From NCBI RefSeq assembly GCF_011397635.1, contig NC_064760.1, positions 33,065,856 to 33,129,855 on the forward strand: a DNA stretch of 64,000 nt, in the 5' to 3' direction. The translations under genes and the position numbers were made by a program. This DNA comes from Epinephelus fuscoguttatus (lineage: Eukaryota; Chordata; Actinopteri; Perciformes; Serranidae). This document shows positions 1 to 18,689 of this stretch, piece after piece. Every line of letters starts with the position of its first letter. The stretch's first letter is position 1. A model generated the notes under the pieces. The model was not told the origin of the DNA, did not search any database, and saw only the letters and a program-made list of their open reading frames with translations.

Positions 1-2879
1 GGAGCCTTTTTGGCTTCATGCGCCACTAAGCAACTTTTATAGTAAGGAATGGGGTCCTGCCTTCACTGCTGTATCCAGGTCTCTCAATACAGCTATGTTT
101 TTCAGTGGCTACAAATACTACGAAAGTAAACCGGGAAACTTGAAACTTGAAACACTCCATTTGAATGAATACACGCCATCTTCGCATCCGATCACTAGTT
201 ATTTATGTCCAGAATGGACAAACCAAACACAGGCTCTGTATAGGGCCATTCCCATTTTTGCGTAAGCCACTGTAATTCTCCTACACGTTTAACAAACAGT
301 TAAGGTTTCAGTTCTGCAACCTCACCACTAGATGCCACCAAATCCTACACACTGGACCTTTAAGGCTTTACTCACAAACCCTTGAATAGCTGGCACAGCT
401 CAATCCTGATATTTACAGTGACGTCACCCCAGTAAAGCTCCTTTAGCATGAAATTATTACATTTCCCTGAGGTGAGCCAGGCTGAGAGGATGAAGACAGG
501 CGGACAGGCAGTGCTGTGGGAGAGCGAAGGTAGCTTTAGAAGCTGATACTCACAGGAAAGACTCATTTGTCACCCTTGTCTCAAAGCCATATGTGATTGC
601 CAAAAGTGTGTGTGTGGTGGGGTAAGGATCATGAGAGTGTGATGCACGCTGATTTTTGGGGGGGAGCTGAAAGGGGCTTTGAAGCAGCATCACTGCTCTC
701 CGCCACATGTATACCCATGAGAGCTGCTCTTCTGTTTCTCTCTTACATTTCTTACTCCATCTCTGTCTGCTCTCTCCTTCTCTCTCTCTCTGTGACCACT
801 AAATGTTCTCCCACTCGAGGCACATGGTGATTATGGTGGGTCCACATGAAGACATGTCAGTGACGTTATGAAGCACTGAGCAGTGTCTAACTTTATGGTT
901 CAACGCAACTCTGTGGCCAGCTGTTACCATAGCAGTTTTGGGGCTATATGTGTGTGTGTGTGTGTCAGCCTGTGCTTTATGTATGGCTTGGGAGCACTGA
1001 AAGGGACAAAGTCATTTGTCACTTGCGGCTTCACATGTCTGGTATTGAAATTGATGACAAATCTATGAGGTGTGTGTCTGTGCGTGTGTTCATATTTGTT
1101 GGCTTATGTGTGGGTGATGTCATGCATGAGAGCTTCTTTTTCTCACACTTTATGAAACCAGCCATGCCCCTGTAGACTCTCTCAGTTTGCTGACATTGCA
1201 TGCAAGGAGTGTGTGTGTTTGCGTCTACATGTGCATGTGTGTATTTTTATTGCTTTTGTTGGACATTTGCTGCAGACCACAGGGAAACACTGGCATTCAA
1301 ACTCCATCATGCACGCCTGCCATCCACCATTATGACGCCTGCTGCCTCTGTGTGCCTGTGCACAAAAACATGGGTGTCCATTTGGGTATGTTTTGCTCTT
1401 TTCAGCCTGAGACACACAGAAATTCTACCTAGCAGGCTTGTTAGAAAGTTTGAGACGTAAACTGGATGGACGGCAAGTTTAATCTGCCGTTAATCAGCTC
1501 CTCGGAAAACTCACTCAAGCATCAGACACTGCAGATTGCTCTGCCTCTCCCTGTAACTCCCTCTCTGTTTTTCCCAGTCATCACTTTACTCTCCCCCAGA
1601 ATCACTCCATTACACCCCCACCTGCCTCCTCGCTTCTCTCCCAAATCATCCCTTGTTTCCCTCTGGAACGAGAGTGCGGTTGCCTCCTGGCCCCCTCCTC
1701 AGCTTTTTTTCCTCTTCCTCTCTTGTGTGTGATGCTGAGAAGCCCTCAGGATTAAATCTAAGTCTTTTGTTTATCATCTCAGCTATTACTGCTAATGCTG
1801 GCTCTCCTTCTCTCTTGCTGCGTGTGTGTGCGTGTGTGTCCACGCATGCATGTGTGGGCAAGCTCTCAGATCAAACACAGCGTAAGACGAGCCCATAAAC
1901 AAGCCTTCAGGACCACTTAGGGTTTTCAGGCAGAGTCAGTTTGGGGGGGTAGGCGGAGGGGGAGTTAGGTACAGAAATCAGCTGCTCTGTTTATGTACCT
2001 TTCAGTGGTGATTACCGGTCCAATCTGTCTGTTTAACAGAGGAAATATCATAGCCTCACAGAGTGCGTGTGTGCTTATGTGTGTGTTTGTGGGACTGGGA
2101 GATGCATATGGTACAGTTGCAGCACAGAGGGCTGGAGAGATGCCACAGAGTTGCGTGGAATTAGAGCGCTGGTGCAGCAGTAAGTGTTTATTTACTCATA
2201 CATACAACCTTAAACGAGTCAGGAGAGTGAAAGCAGAGGAAGCAGAGGACCACCACAGACCAGAGGATTGAGGATATGTGTCAGACATACAGTATAGCCT
2301 TGGCACTGGGTTGTGTTTCCACACAGTACAGTGAAGGCGGCGTACTGTGTGTGTCAGTGTGAGTGGGCAGACACACTGGCAGGTAGTGCCCGGCCTGTAG
2401 GAGGGGATATATTTACAGAGTCAGTTTACAGAGTGGAATATTCACGGAGATGAATGGGCTACTTTATACACTCCAAATATTATTTTCATTACATTATAGT
2501 GCAGTCAGTGCAAAATTGAGTCATTTTGTGTCATGTGCTGTACAGAGCACAGCAGGTAAAGGGAGACAAGCTTAAATTAAAGTGTAAATAATTCAAGTCT
2601 TGTGGTATTAAGTTCAGTCTAATCATGAGTGTTGTGATGGGCAGCATTTTCAGTACACTAAAATATAGGTAACTTCCACCTGTGGCCACTAGATAGCGCC
2701 AAAGCTACACAATGCAACTCTCAAGAGAGGCTACTGGGGCAATAAATGAGGCAATAAACGGTTTTAGTGGTTACAGTCAAACCAATAGCCTAGTAACACT
2801 CTTCTAAATTATCGCAGGCGTCATCTGTTTATATATTTTATGTAGCTTGAAGTTTAAGTTGTTTCTCCAGCTTCCGTTT
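1..2879. other. Gene-free upstream region
   Basis: I see no convincing exon here. Open frames are short, lie in GT/CA-rich or pyrimidine-rich DNA (for example 940-1260 and 1540-1860), and look like no protein family I know. Short GT runs occur near 950, 1230, 1820 and 2070. The stretch may hold distal regulatory sequence for itm2a, but nothing visible proves it. Confidence 0.6.
322..362. repeat. Tail of a dispersed teleost repeat
   Basis: The segment contains CACCACTAGATGCCACCA followed by AATCCTACACACTGGACCTTT. This phrase recurs at the ends of many fish interspersed repeats. Related CCACTAGA phrases occur at about 2684, 28718 and 58973. Recognised from memory of fish repeats, not from a database. 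Confidence 0.35.
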
Positions 2880-3051
2880 CGGATGTCATCCTAATCCCCT
2901 CCAGTGACCGGAAGCTCTAGATAAAGCCGAGGTTGCAAAGTGCGTCATAGCGCGGAGCTGCTGAGAGTAACCGAGCCTGCAGCCCAGCACCGACACTCTC
3001 TCCCTTCTTCTGTTTGCACAAGAAACCTGAGCTGACGTTTTCCACTCCAGC
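2880..3051 (+). promoter_or_regulatory. itm2a: Probable itm2a promoter and 5' untranslated region
   Basis: The 170 bases before the itm2a start codon contain a TATA-like AGATAAAG (2919-2926), a CRE-like TGCGTCA (2941-2947) and rising CpG content that continues into intron 1. The start context CCAGCATGG is only moderate. The transcription start cannot be fixed from sequence; the TATA-like box would place it near 2950. Confidence 0.45.
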
Positions 3052-9777
<6,726 letters not shown>

Positions 9778-11080
9778 TGGGAAAGCACGAGCGTAGGTCA
9801 GAAAGCGAGTGATAGGGAATGATAGTGAGCCAGAGTGACAGAGAGAGAGTAGGAGGGAGTAGGCGAAGGAGGGAACAGCTTTCAGCAGAGAGTAACTTTT
9901 GTATAAAACTCTAACTCCAGTTTTTGCCTCCCTTGCTTTAACCCCAGTGATAAGTGAATTTAAGTTACAGCGTTCTATAGCCTAACACCCCTCCTATGCT
10001 GTGTTCCCCTGAACCTTTATGAGTCATAGCTCTCTTGCTCAAGTATTCACTAGCTAGTCTTGTACTAATAACCAGCGGCAGCCTGCTTACTAACAATACA
10101 CTAAGTTTCATTTGTTATGTTGGTCTCTGTTCTGTTGCTGTAGCTTCCTGCTGAATTATCTTATCGTTGTTACTGTATTACAACATCCAGTCACCTCCCG
10201 AGACGAGAGTTGTTAGTCCTACTGAATACCTTAGTGATACTGAGAAGTCATTCATATCAGACCTGTCTGTGTGTCAGCCTACTGTTCCCACTCTTAATGG
10301 GGTTTATAGAGCAGCCTTGACAAGATATACTACATGTTATAGTGTGATATAGCACAAGTCACCCAGGAAATGTATGGTACAGTACAGTTACAGTACACAT
10401 GTAACATGGTTGTCCATGTCTGTTATGGATGGTACTTTTTGTAGATATTTCCCAGAGTGCCCTGCTGCTCCCAGGGGCCTCTGCCGTGTGATAATTTTAT
10501 GTAACCAATGGTGGCGAGCAGTCCAGCACCCTATATGACAAGTGTTTGTGTTTGTGTTGAAACCTCATTTGTGACGATAAACTTGAAGGATGGTCGATAA
10601 GCTAAAGAAGTGAATGTGCTAAAGGGAAAATTTTTACCAAATTTAAAAACACTTATTCTTTTCGTCACTTTTAAATTCTTATTTATGAATTGGAGGTAGC
10701 TGCGTTAAATAGCTCACTAGGTGGCTGCAAGTTTTGCAGAATGCAATAAATTTAAAATTCTCACAAGAAGAATATGTTTTGTAAAAATCCTTCAATAAAT
10801 CTGCATAAAACGATTGTCCTTGATTTTGAGAGCCCCTAAAGAAAAGCTTGAACATATGAAAAAATGGCCGTTTGCCAAATGACTTGAAGTGATTTTCAAT
10901 TGTTTCCCACTCGATGCCTGCACAGAGAGACAATCAGACAGGAAGTGTGTGTGTAAAAATGTGTTTCTGTCTCAGCTTTTTAACAATACTAGAAGATTAG
11001 ATGAAAAACCAATGTTGTGTGCAGCTACTGAAATGAATTCACTTTGTTGCTGAATAAAGTTTCTTTACCTACTGAATATT
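9778..11080 (+). other. itm2a: itm2a 3' untranslated region
   Basis: Sequence from the stop codon to just past the AATAAA at 11053-11058. It is AT-rich, free of recognisable repeats until about 11160, and carries earlier candidate signals near 10745 and 10793. The end point is inferred from the last well-placed AATAAA. Confidence 0.5.
11053..11058 (+). terminator. itm2a: Polyadenylation signal of itm2a
   Basis: AATAAA followed by GTTTCTTT, about 1.28 kb after the stop codon. It is the best-placed of several candidates because repeats begin soon after. Confidence 0.5.
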
Positions 11081-11159
11081 TAGGCTGTTTGCTTTTTATT
11101 ACAGTGACAATAAAAGCCGCACATACACATCCTGCACTGTTCGTATGAATACCTTACCC

Positions 11160-11480
11160 ACAAAAAGTAATGCACCTGGTGTGCCAGTACCAGTTCGCAA
11201 AGTTTTTCCTCATATAAATGGGTGTGTGCCGCACACCCCCATTTATATGACAGTTCTAGTGCCCTGCACTCTAATAAAATAGCAGCACTAGCTAGCTACA
11301 GCAGTACTAGCTAGCCGGAATGTACCGGTGACTCTGCTATCCCCTATTGCGCGAGCGATGTATTGCATTTCAAGTGTCCCCTGTATCGCTTGCGTTCAAT
11401 GTGTTGACTATGAAAGGAAGTGCATTGCTTGCGTAGCTTGCTCGCGTTGTGTGCGTCGACTGTGAAACGGCCCTAAAAGT
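11160..11480. repeat. CpG-rich repeat with small palindrome
   Basis: Contains a 19-base-arm near-perfect palindrome (11211-11249, one mismatch), repeated CTAGCTAGC, and a CpG-dense right part (11340-11470) ending GTCGACTGTGAAACGGCCCT. Such an end is typical of fish miniature elements, but I could not find the matching left end. Confidence 0.35.
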
Positions 11481-11611
11481 GTCTGCAGTGTTATTTATAT
11501 GCAGATTCTGATCTCTGTCTGTATTTTCTCACCATGCCTTCAAAGTGGTGACAGCCGTGGAAGGAGGCATTACATTTTCAGATTTTGTGTCCGTCTATCC
11601 CATTGTCTTGA

Positions 11612-11725
11612 ACGCGGCATCATAAGAACTCCTTGAGGAAATTTCTTCAAATTTGGCAGAAACGTCCACTTGGACTCAAGAATGAACTGATTAGAATTAA
11701 TGGTCAAAGGTCAAAGGTAAAGGTA
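11612..11725. repeat. Dispersed repeat, first copy
   Basis: Shares GAACTCCTTGAGGAAATT and the following TTCAAATTTGGC with 12792-12845. The continuation (ACGTCCACTTGGACTCAAG, then GGTCAAAGGTCAAAGG) is familiar from many teleost genomes. Non-coding. Confidence 0.5.
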
Positions 11726-11943
11726 ACAACAAAAAGGTAGCAACAAGGTTCCAGACAATAGGCAACAAGCATCCAAGAGACACAGTGCTGAAAAAACTCA
11801 AATATAGCAAGGTGGAACAAGTTGGAATAAGCGCAGCTGGAGCAGCTACATAACCAGCCCTGTGGCTACATGATTTGCCCACCATAACCTACACATCAGT
11901 CCATGATCAGCTCCCTTTGCTCCTTGGCCTGGAAGAGGTAATC

Positions 11944-12262
11944 TTGATGAAACTGCTAAGCTAGCAATTAGCTAGCTATGAGGTATTACATCAAAAGACA
12001 GGTGGTTATGGTTGGGATAAGGGTAATGGGAAGGCTTCATCTCATTACCTATGCTAAAACTAAATTAGCAGTTAGCTAGGTTTGATGTATTACATTAAAA
12101 GAGAAGTGGTTCAACTTAGGATAAGGGTAATGGGAAGGCTACATCGTGTTACTTATGCTAAAACTAAGTTAGCGATTAGCTTGCTATGATGTATTACATT
12201 ACAAGAGAGGTAGTTTAAGTTAGAATAAGAATAATGAAAACGGTTTCATTTCAGTACTCATG
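11944..12262. repeat. Tandem repeat, 104-bp unit, about three copies
   Basis: The phrase TAGCAATTAGCTAGCTATGA and its variants recur at 11961, 12065 and 12169, exactly 104 bases apart. Each unit also holds ATTACAT, then GGATAAGGGTAATGGGAAGG (best in units one and two). Units have diverged by a few bases each. Confidence 0.7.
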
Positions 12263-12518
12263 TGAATCACGTCTTCATGTATTATGAGTTGTAAAGTGGA
12301 TTATTGCCACATTTGGTCTCATTTATTCACCACAGTGACATTGTAGCAGGGTTCAGATAACCGTAGTGTTCGTACATGTGGCTTGTGCCAGTGGTGTGCG
12401 CGGTTTGTAGAGGCATGTTGTAACGAATTGTATTTGCAGCTATACATGTCTCAGGTGGAACACCAAATGAGAATAAATCTTGGGTTGGCTTTTACTTTCA
12501 CTGGCAAAAGCATTTGCA

Positions 12519-12800
12519 CTTGAATCTTTCCTTTGCAAGAAGGACGTTTTTGTTTTTTTGTCGACCGGATATGGAAAGAGTGTAATCTACGGGTTAGCTC
12601 CGCTGGTAGCTAAGCTCTGGATACGTCACCCCGTGTATTGTTCTGATTGGTCGTAGTGTTATCCAATTATGTGCAGTGATATTTTCAAATGTATGCTTGG
12701 TGCCGCCCCTCGAGTTGGGCCATTTGCATTACTCATAGCCAGACCCTAAATCTTTCTAGATTTGGGTCTGGATTTCCAGACTACCTGTGAAGCATCTTAA
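12519..12800 (+). mobile_element. Right-end copy of RecQ-fragment element
   Basis: Matches 15323-15604 base for base over 282 positions with about four substitutions and no length change. It contains the Walker-A-coding stretch (SxGYGKS type) and the right terminal inverted repeat TCTGGATTTCCAG. The left part of the element is absent. On its right it runs directly into a second copy of the GAACTCCTTGAGG repeat. Confidence 0.7.
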
Positions 12801-13346
12801 GAACTCCTTGAGGAAATTTCTTCAAATTTGGCACAAACGTCCACATTTACGACAAATACTAACCCACAATCCTGCGTAGTCCACCTTTAATTACATGTAA
12901 CCAGTTACTCCCCAACATTGTTCGTGTATAACCCACATTCGTGGAAAGACTTTCTCAAGGTGAAGGGTGTTAAGAACCCTGTGAAACTGAGTGAACTGTC
13001 AGTTATTTATTTAAGGTACGTCATCACCACAATTCTTTTCCTAAACCTAACCTAAGTAACTTTGCTTGCCTGATAAAATCTAACCTACGTAATTTAATGT
13101 TAAGTTTGTAACGTCACTCATGGGACGCTAACTCGTTAGATATCATACAAACCATTCTATGAGGATATGTTCAGCTGTTAGCTTCTCATTAAATTGAATC
13201 TATAAGCAAGTTTAGGCAATTTCCTGTATTCTGTATTTCCTAATGCTTATTAGAGATGTTGACACTGATAACATGTTCATTCTTCGTAACAGGAACAGCT
13301 GATTTGCCACCAGCGTCATACAAATGTAGAAAGAACAGTTTAATTT

Positions 13347-13352
13347 TTTATT
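13347..13352 (-). terminator. gpr174: Polyadenylation signal of gpr174
   Basis: TTTATT on + (AATAAA on -), about 165 bases after the gpr174 stop codon. No better candidate lies between. Confidence 0.5.
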
Positions 13353-13515
13353 AAAATATAAATAGAAAAAAAATCACAGTTTAAAACGTACACTCATATT
13401 TTCAAATACTAGTTTGCATGTAAGTTACATTTCCCTGGTTTGTGCATAGTCTTTATGCTTAGTGGTTATGATTAAACTGTTCAGCCTTCCTTCGGCAAGA
13501 GAGCTTCGAGGTACT

Positions 13516-16500
13516 TCAGTCCTCCTCTGTGTCCTCTCCTCCAGTTATACATGACAAGCGTCTGCTGAATGCCATGCTCTGTGGTATCTCTGGCTTGCTC
13601 AGTCGCCTCCTGAATTCATCCGTTGTGAAATAGTACATGAGGGGGTCAAGGCTGCAGTTCAGGCTGGCCAGGCAGAGCGTGACAGGGTGACATCTCAGAA
13701 TCAGGTCCCTGAAGGTGCAGCTGCTCACAGCATTGGCTTTAACCAGGAAGTCCAGGGGCATTGTGACATGGTAAGGAACGAAGCACACTAGGAAGACCAC
13801 AGCACAGCTTAGCACCATCCTTAACGCCCTCCGCTTTTCCCCTCGGTCAGGAATTGCCCCTGCTGTCGGCTTCTGGAGACTCCCTGCGGTCAGACAGGTG
13901 CAGGCTAACACCAGGATGAGGGGGATGATGAAGCCCATCAGCTCGGCTAGGGCCAGAAGGGCCCAGGCTGCTGGGATACTGACAGTCCTCATGGGCAGCT
14001 CTGAGAAACACACCAGGTCATCTGCAGTGGGGGTGGCGCTGCCCCCTGAGGTGGGAAAACTTGAATGAGAGTCTGATCCACTGCTGGGGTTCCTCAGCAG
14101 AGGGAAGGGCAGGCAGCACAGGCAGACTAACAGCCAGCCAAGGGCACATATGAGCAAGTCCCCTTTTCTCTTGGAGGAGTTATACCTCAACGGACACATG
14201 ATGAGCTCACAGCGACGCACGCTGACACACACCAGGAAGTAGATGGACGCGTACATGTTGACGTACTTCAGGTAGAAGCAGATCATGCAGAGAGGGTGGC
14301 CAAAGGGCCAGGTGTTGTTCAGGTAGTAGTAGATCCGCAGAGGCAGAGAAAGAACCTGAAGGGAACAGAGAACATCAGGATGGTTGTAGAGGAACTACAA
14401 ACAATGTGGTAGATGCCCACTTGATATGGATAATGACCACTGAAACTTAATTTTTGTTTAGACTGAACTTTCGAATGCATTTGCACACAGCTTCTCAAAA
14501 TCATTGGACATTAAATACCCTTGCAGTTTGAACTGTAGGTCGAACAAAAGAAGCAACCTGATGATGTCGCTCACAACTTTGGCTTGCAATTGGCATTTTC
14601 CGTATTTTTTTTACATTTAGGTTAAACATTATCACTTCATTTTAACCCTTTAAACAGAATATAAACAGTCGAATAAGGTTTATGACATAACATACGTTAA
14701 TGTAGTTGGGGCTTATTGTCTGAAAAATTCTAAGACCAGTATGTAGCTGCTGAGATAGTGGGCACGTCACAGGTTGTATTAAATCAAAGAACACTTGGTG
14801 GTTGGCTGCAAGCAAAACCATACAAATAATCATTTTTCTCTCGATCTGGGTACAAAAAGAGTCAAAGAACTGTTGGTACCACTGGATACTGGGTTATTTC
14901 TGTTGATACCTTAAGGGTTTTGAATACTGATACCCAGTCCTAAGGCCTATATAAAGGCATTTTAAGTGTTTATTAATGTAGTTTTCAGCACCTATAACTC
15001 CTGTGAAGTACCCTGGAAATCCAGAGTTCTCACGAGAGCACAATTTGAATTTGCTCAGCTAGTCATTCTGGCAATCAGTAATGATGCTCATTACCCATGC
15101 CCTTGGAGCCGAGCTGCACCAATCACATCGGTGTATCTGATATAGGCGAGCCAGAGGTGAGCTAAACAGATGACGACAGCGCTGCGACATCGAAGTCCGA
15201 AATCAGTCAGTAAACATTGCAAGATGGCTACGGATGAACACCAGTTGTTTGAAACGGCTTTGGCCTCTACAATGAACGAGTTAGACTTAACTTTTTCTCT
15301 TAAAGAGGAACAGAAGACGGCGCTTGAATCTTTCCTTTGCAAGAAGGACATTTTTGTTTTTTTGTCGACCGGATATGGCAAGAGTGTAATCTACGGGTTA
15401 GCTCCGCTGGTAGCTAAGCTCTGAATACGTCACCCCGTGTATTGTTCTGATTGGTCGTAGTGTTATCCAATTACGTGCAGTGATATTTTCAAATGTATGC
15501 TTGGTGCCGCCCCTCGAGTTGGGCCATTTGCATTACTCATAGCCAGACCCTAAATCTTTCTAGATTTGGGTCTGGATTTCCAGACTACCTGTGAAGCATC
15601 TTAACTGGTGTATAAACAAATAATAAATTATCTAAAATATGACACAGTTGTAATGGTCATAAATATTTCTTTGACAACTGAGCAAATTCCATCTGCAGAT
15701 GAAAGCCATGAAATATGGCTGAAAGCTCTGCCAGAATTCTAGTATGTGGGGCTTTGGTGAAGATGTCTTGATTTGCACACGTGTGAACAGTTGACAGATG
15801 TTTAAATATCTAGTACAGAGGTGTCAATCATACGGCCCGTGGGCCAAAACTAGCCAGCCAGAGGGTCCACTCTGGCCCGCTGGATGACTCTGCACACCTT
15901 ATATTGGTGCATTTGCATAGGATAAGATGTGCAAGGTTTGCTGCTGCTTCAGAAGCTTTTTCACTTGGACCAGAATACACATCTCTAAAACAACACTGAA
16001 TACTTATTGTGGTCATATTTAGAGATATTAAACATTGTTCAAAATGTTGTCAATAAGCAGCCTCAGTAGGCCACAAAAGAATCTGTATCAAACTTCCATC
16101 TTAAAACAATATTGTAGAAACCCTATTGCGAAGGCTCAACCAAAACGTTTGATTGGTAAATGGTTTATAAGGCAGAGGATAACTTAACCTGCTTCCTTAA
16201 AGCTGCCACCTTTGTTTGATGTGGTGATGTTAGCATCACTGCACAGTGGAAATACATGGAAAAAAAATTACATGTTTATGAACTTGTACTTCTTTACATT
16301 AAAAAAAAGGGAAACATTTGGAGGTGTTGTTATTTTTGGATCATTCTACAATGGTTTTACTGTTCTGGCCCACTGGAGATCAAGCTGGGCTGTACGTGGC
16401 CCATGAACTAAAATTAATTTGACACCCCTGGTCTAGTATATAGGTTTAAGTAACAGTGAGGTTGCAAAACTGAAACTCCTCCTGTGTGCCAAGCATGTAG

Positions 16501-17010
16501 GAGACATTCGGTGGTCAACATGAAAACACAAAAACACAAATGCCCCATATAGCACCAGTGTTTTATTTTTCACTCGGTGTAAGAGGACCTGCTCTGCATG
16601 TAGATATATATATAGCTCATGCTAAAGTAATGAAAACACACTGATTCTCACTTTCAGGTGATTCTACACTGATGGAAACATAGTTATGAATGTTAAACAT
16701 CATCTCCTATGCACTGGGCCTCTAATATACAAAGTAGAGCGGTTTTTCAATTGTGTTTGTTCATATATCATTAAATGTCATTACAGCCGAGTCATCAAAC
16801 ATTCATTAACTGTTTACACACCAGTTATGGATGCTTCATAGAGAGGAGGTTATAATTGTTGACAAATGCATTACACACTTAAAAATGTGCTTATATCTGC
16901 TTGCAATTGCATTATAGTGTGTTATAAACAATCTAGGAAGTGATACTTCTTATAAATGCTTATTAGGGCAGTTAAAGTAAAGTGTGACCAGTTTAGATAG
17001 ACAGAAAGAT

Positions 17011-17073
<63 letters not shown>

Positions 17074-17297
17074 AGTCATGAGAGGCTTTTTACCTGCAGG
17101 AGGTCGGCCACAGCCAGGTTCATCATGAACACCACAGCCTTCTTGGTTTCTTTGATATAAACCTTGAACACCCATAGTGCCAGCACGTTTCCCAGCAGGC
17201 CCGGCGCTAAGATCACACTGTACACCACCGCATACACACGGTGCTGGTACAACTGGAGATCTTCACTGCTTTGACAGCTGTGGTTGGCAAAGTTCAT
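13516..17297 (-). CDS. gpr174: Lysophosphatidylserine receptor GPR174, two coding exons
   Basis: Seven-helix G-protein-coupled receptor of the P2Y-like delta branch; mammalian GPR174 binds lysophosphatidylserine and restrains lymphocytes. Exon 1 is 17297-17094 and exon 2 is 14355-13516, phase-0 intron, 347 residues (human 333). Family features: sequon NHS at 5; TM1 with GLLGNVLALWVF; TM2 ending LAVADLLQ just before the intron; WPFGHPLC with C91; VRR at 114-116 in place of DRY, as in human GPR174; TM6 CFVPYH; TM7 LDPLMYYF. The second extracellular loop is enlarged and Ser/Gly/Thr-rich. The first in-frame ATG (17297) has A at -3. The intron holds a RecQ-fragment element, a hAT element and a GATA array 20 bases past the donor. 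Transcribed in the same direction as p2ry10 and lpar4. Confidence 0.93.
15009..15588 (+). mobile_element. TIR element carrying a RecQ-like fragment, fuller copy
   Basis: Lies in the gpr174 intron, opposite to the gene. The ends form inverted repeats: CCTGGAAATCCAGAG on the left and TCTGGATTTCCAGAC on the right. CTGTGAAG flanks both ends (15001-15008 and 15589-15596), which would be an 8-base target duplication of hAT or P type. A 66-codon frame (15224-15424) encodes a helicase start with a Walker A motif. No transposase is visible, so it looks non-autonomous. The classification is open. Confidence 0.6.
15224..15424 (+). pseudogene. RecQ-like helicase N-terminal fragment in a mobile element
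   Basis: A 66-residue frame beginning MATDEHQLFETALAS in a good start context (CAAGATGG). It contains LKEEQKTALESFL, resembling the helicase Q motif, then FVFLSTGYGKSVIY, a Walker A (motif I) of RecQ type, and ends at TGA after PLVAKL. DEAH box and later helicase motifs are missing. The frame sits wholly within the inverted-repeat element and is repeated at 12519-12800, so I read it as a captured or relic helicase start, not a host gene. Function is doubtful. Confidence 0.6.
15816..16430. mobile_element. hAT-type non-autonomous element
   Basis: 615 bases bounded by CAGAGGTGTCAATC and TTGACACCCCTG as inverted ends, with flanking ATCTAGTA (15808-15815) and GTCTAGTA (16431-16438), an 8-base target duplication with one change. 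The inner ends carry the CGGCCCGTGGGCC and GTGGCCCATGAACTAAAAT phrases known from hAT elements in fish. No transposase frame remains. It sits in the gpr174 intron. Confidence 0.8.
17003..17073. repeat. GATA microsatellite beside gpr174 splice donor
   Basis: About 15 GATA units, the last 20 bases from the gpr174 intron donor (GT at 17093-17092). On the transcript it reads as a TATC array early in the intron. Confidence 0.95.
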
Positions 17298-18689
17298 TTT
17301 AAGCGTGTAACGGTTAAGACAAGCTGCCTTGTGAACCAACAGGAAGCTTGAATTAGTAGTAGAGCCGCTTGTAGTTCGGTGACGGGTTTGTTTTAGCGTC
17401 CATGCTGTCCAGTGTTGAGAGGAGTAGTTTGTGCTTCTTTAAGTTAAAGTGTGTGTCCAGCACTGGGAAACGGTTGATGTGTCAGACCACAGTCAGTCCG
17501 AGGAACACAGCATCCTGACAGAGCACAAAGAAAGAGTCAACAGGATGATATTACTGTCACTGTAAATTCACTTTTAATGACAGCATGTTTTGCATGTTGC
17601 ACGGATAGATATCAGGTTTTAAGAAAGAACCTTTCTCTATCAGACACACACGATATTGTACAGCGCTCAGTCACATACACACATGCAAACACACCCACAC
17701 CTGTCAGCCAGGCCCGCAGCTTGTTATACTATCTGTTTTAACAGTGCATGACATATAAAGTCATTTGCGTGTGATTGCAGCTTTTGCAGTGGCATTTACA
17801 GTAAATATGCAAACCCACAGAGAAGTTGATGCTACAGTCTCCCACGTAATGTATCTCCACCTGCAGGGCAGCCAGCAATAAGCCAGCGTGCACCGCCTCG
17901 GAGCAAGGCATCACTGAAACTGGCGTGGTTAGCATAGTCAGACCAGGCGTGTGGTTAACGGACCAGACAATATGAAGAATGAAATGTTATGTGGTGATTT
18001 TACAGTTTCCAAATAAGTGACACCTACATTACTATTTCTTTGTCACAAGAGCTCAAAATGAAAGCAATGTAAGAAGATTTTAAAAAGCCCTAAACCCTGA
18101 TCAGCTTCAGATATTGATTGTAACTTTGAATGGAAACGCACAGTAATGTCTGGAGCTGAGTTTCCAGCTTGTAGGTGTCATCCACCCACTGTTGTAAACA
18201 GTAGTAGGTGTATGCCGGTTCAGCACGGGGTTCCTCGCTTTTATTTTTAAGAACACACAGCGAGCTTTGAAGATTCGTCCTTGCTCTAACAGTTTTGTCT
18301 CTTTTTATTTTCCAATTTGACTTTGACTAAACATTTACTAGCTAATTATGGAACAGGAAGAGGAGAGATTGTTTAGTTTTCATTGTTCAGGTCTTTCACA
18401 CATACAGTATTTTGACAGACATGCCTTTAAATCTTTTGTCATCACAGGAGAGTTAATTTAACATGTTAGAGCGTTGTCACTTAGGGAAGTTTGATGAGCA
18501 GCAAGGGAACAAAGTGACGTAAATAGTATCTGTTCAACATCTGTCTAAACCCTTTTGCGGATGTACTTTTAACAGAGTCAGTACGTTACTGTTTTAAGTA
18601 TTTTAAGGGAATTGACACTAACTACACCCAGGATGAGGTTTTTACTATTTATAAGTTTATTAACACAACGCCCTCTTTACAAGCTAAGT

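Noticed and set aside
16990-17080. CRISPR-like or other spaced direct repeats
   Set aside because: A simple GATA microsatellite without spacers, in a vertebrate intron.
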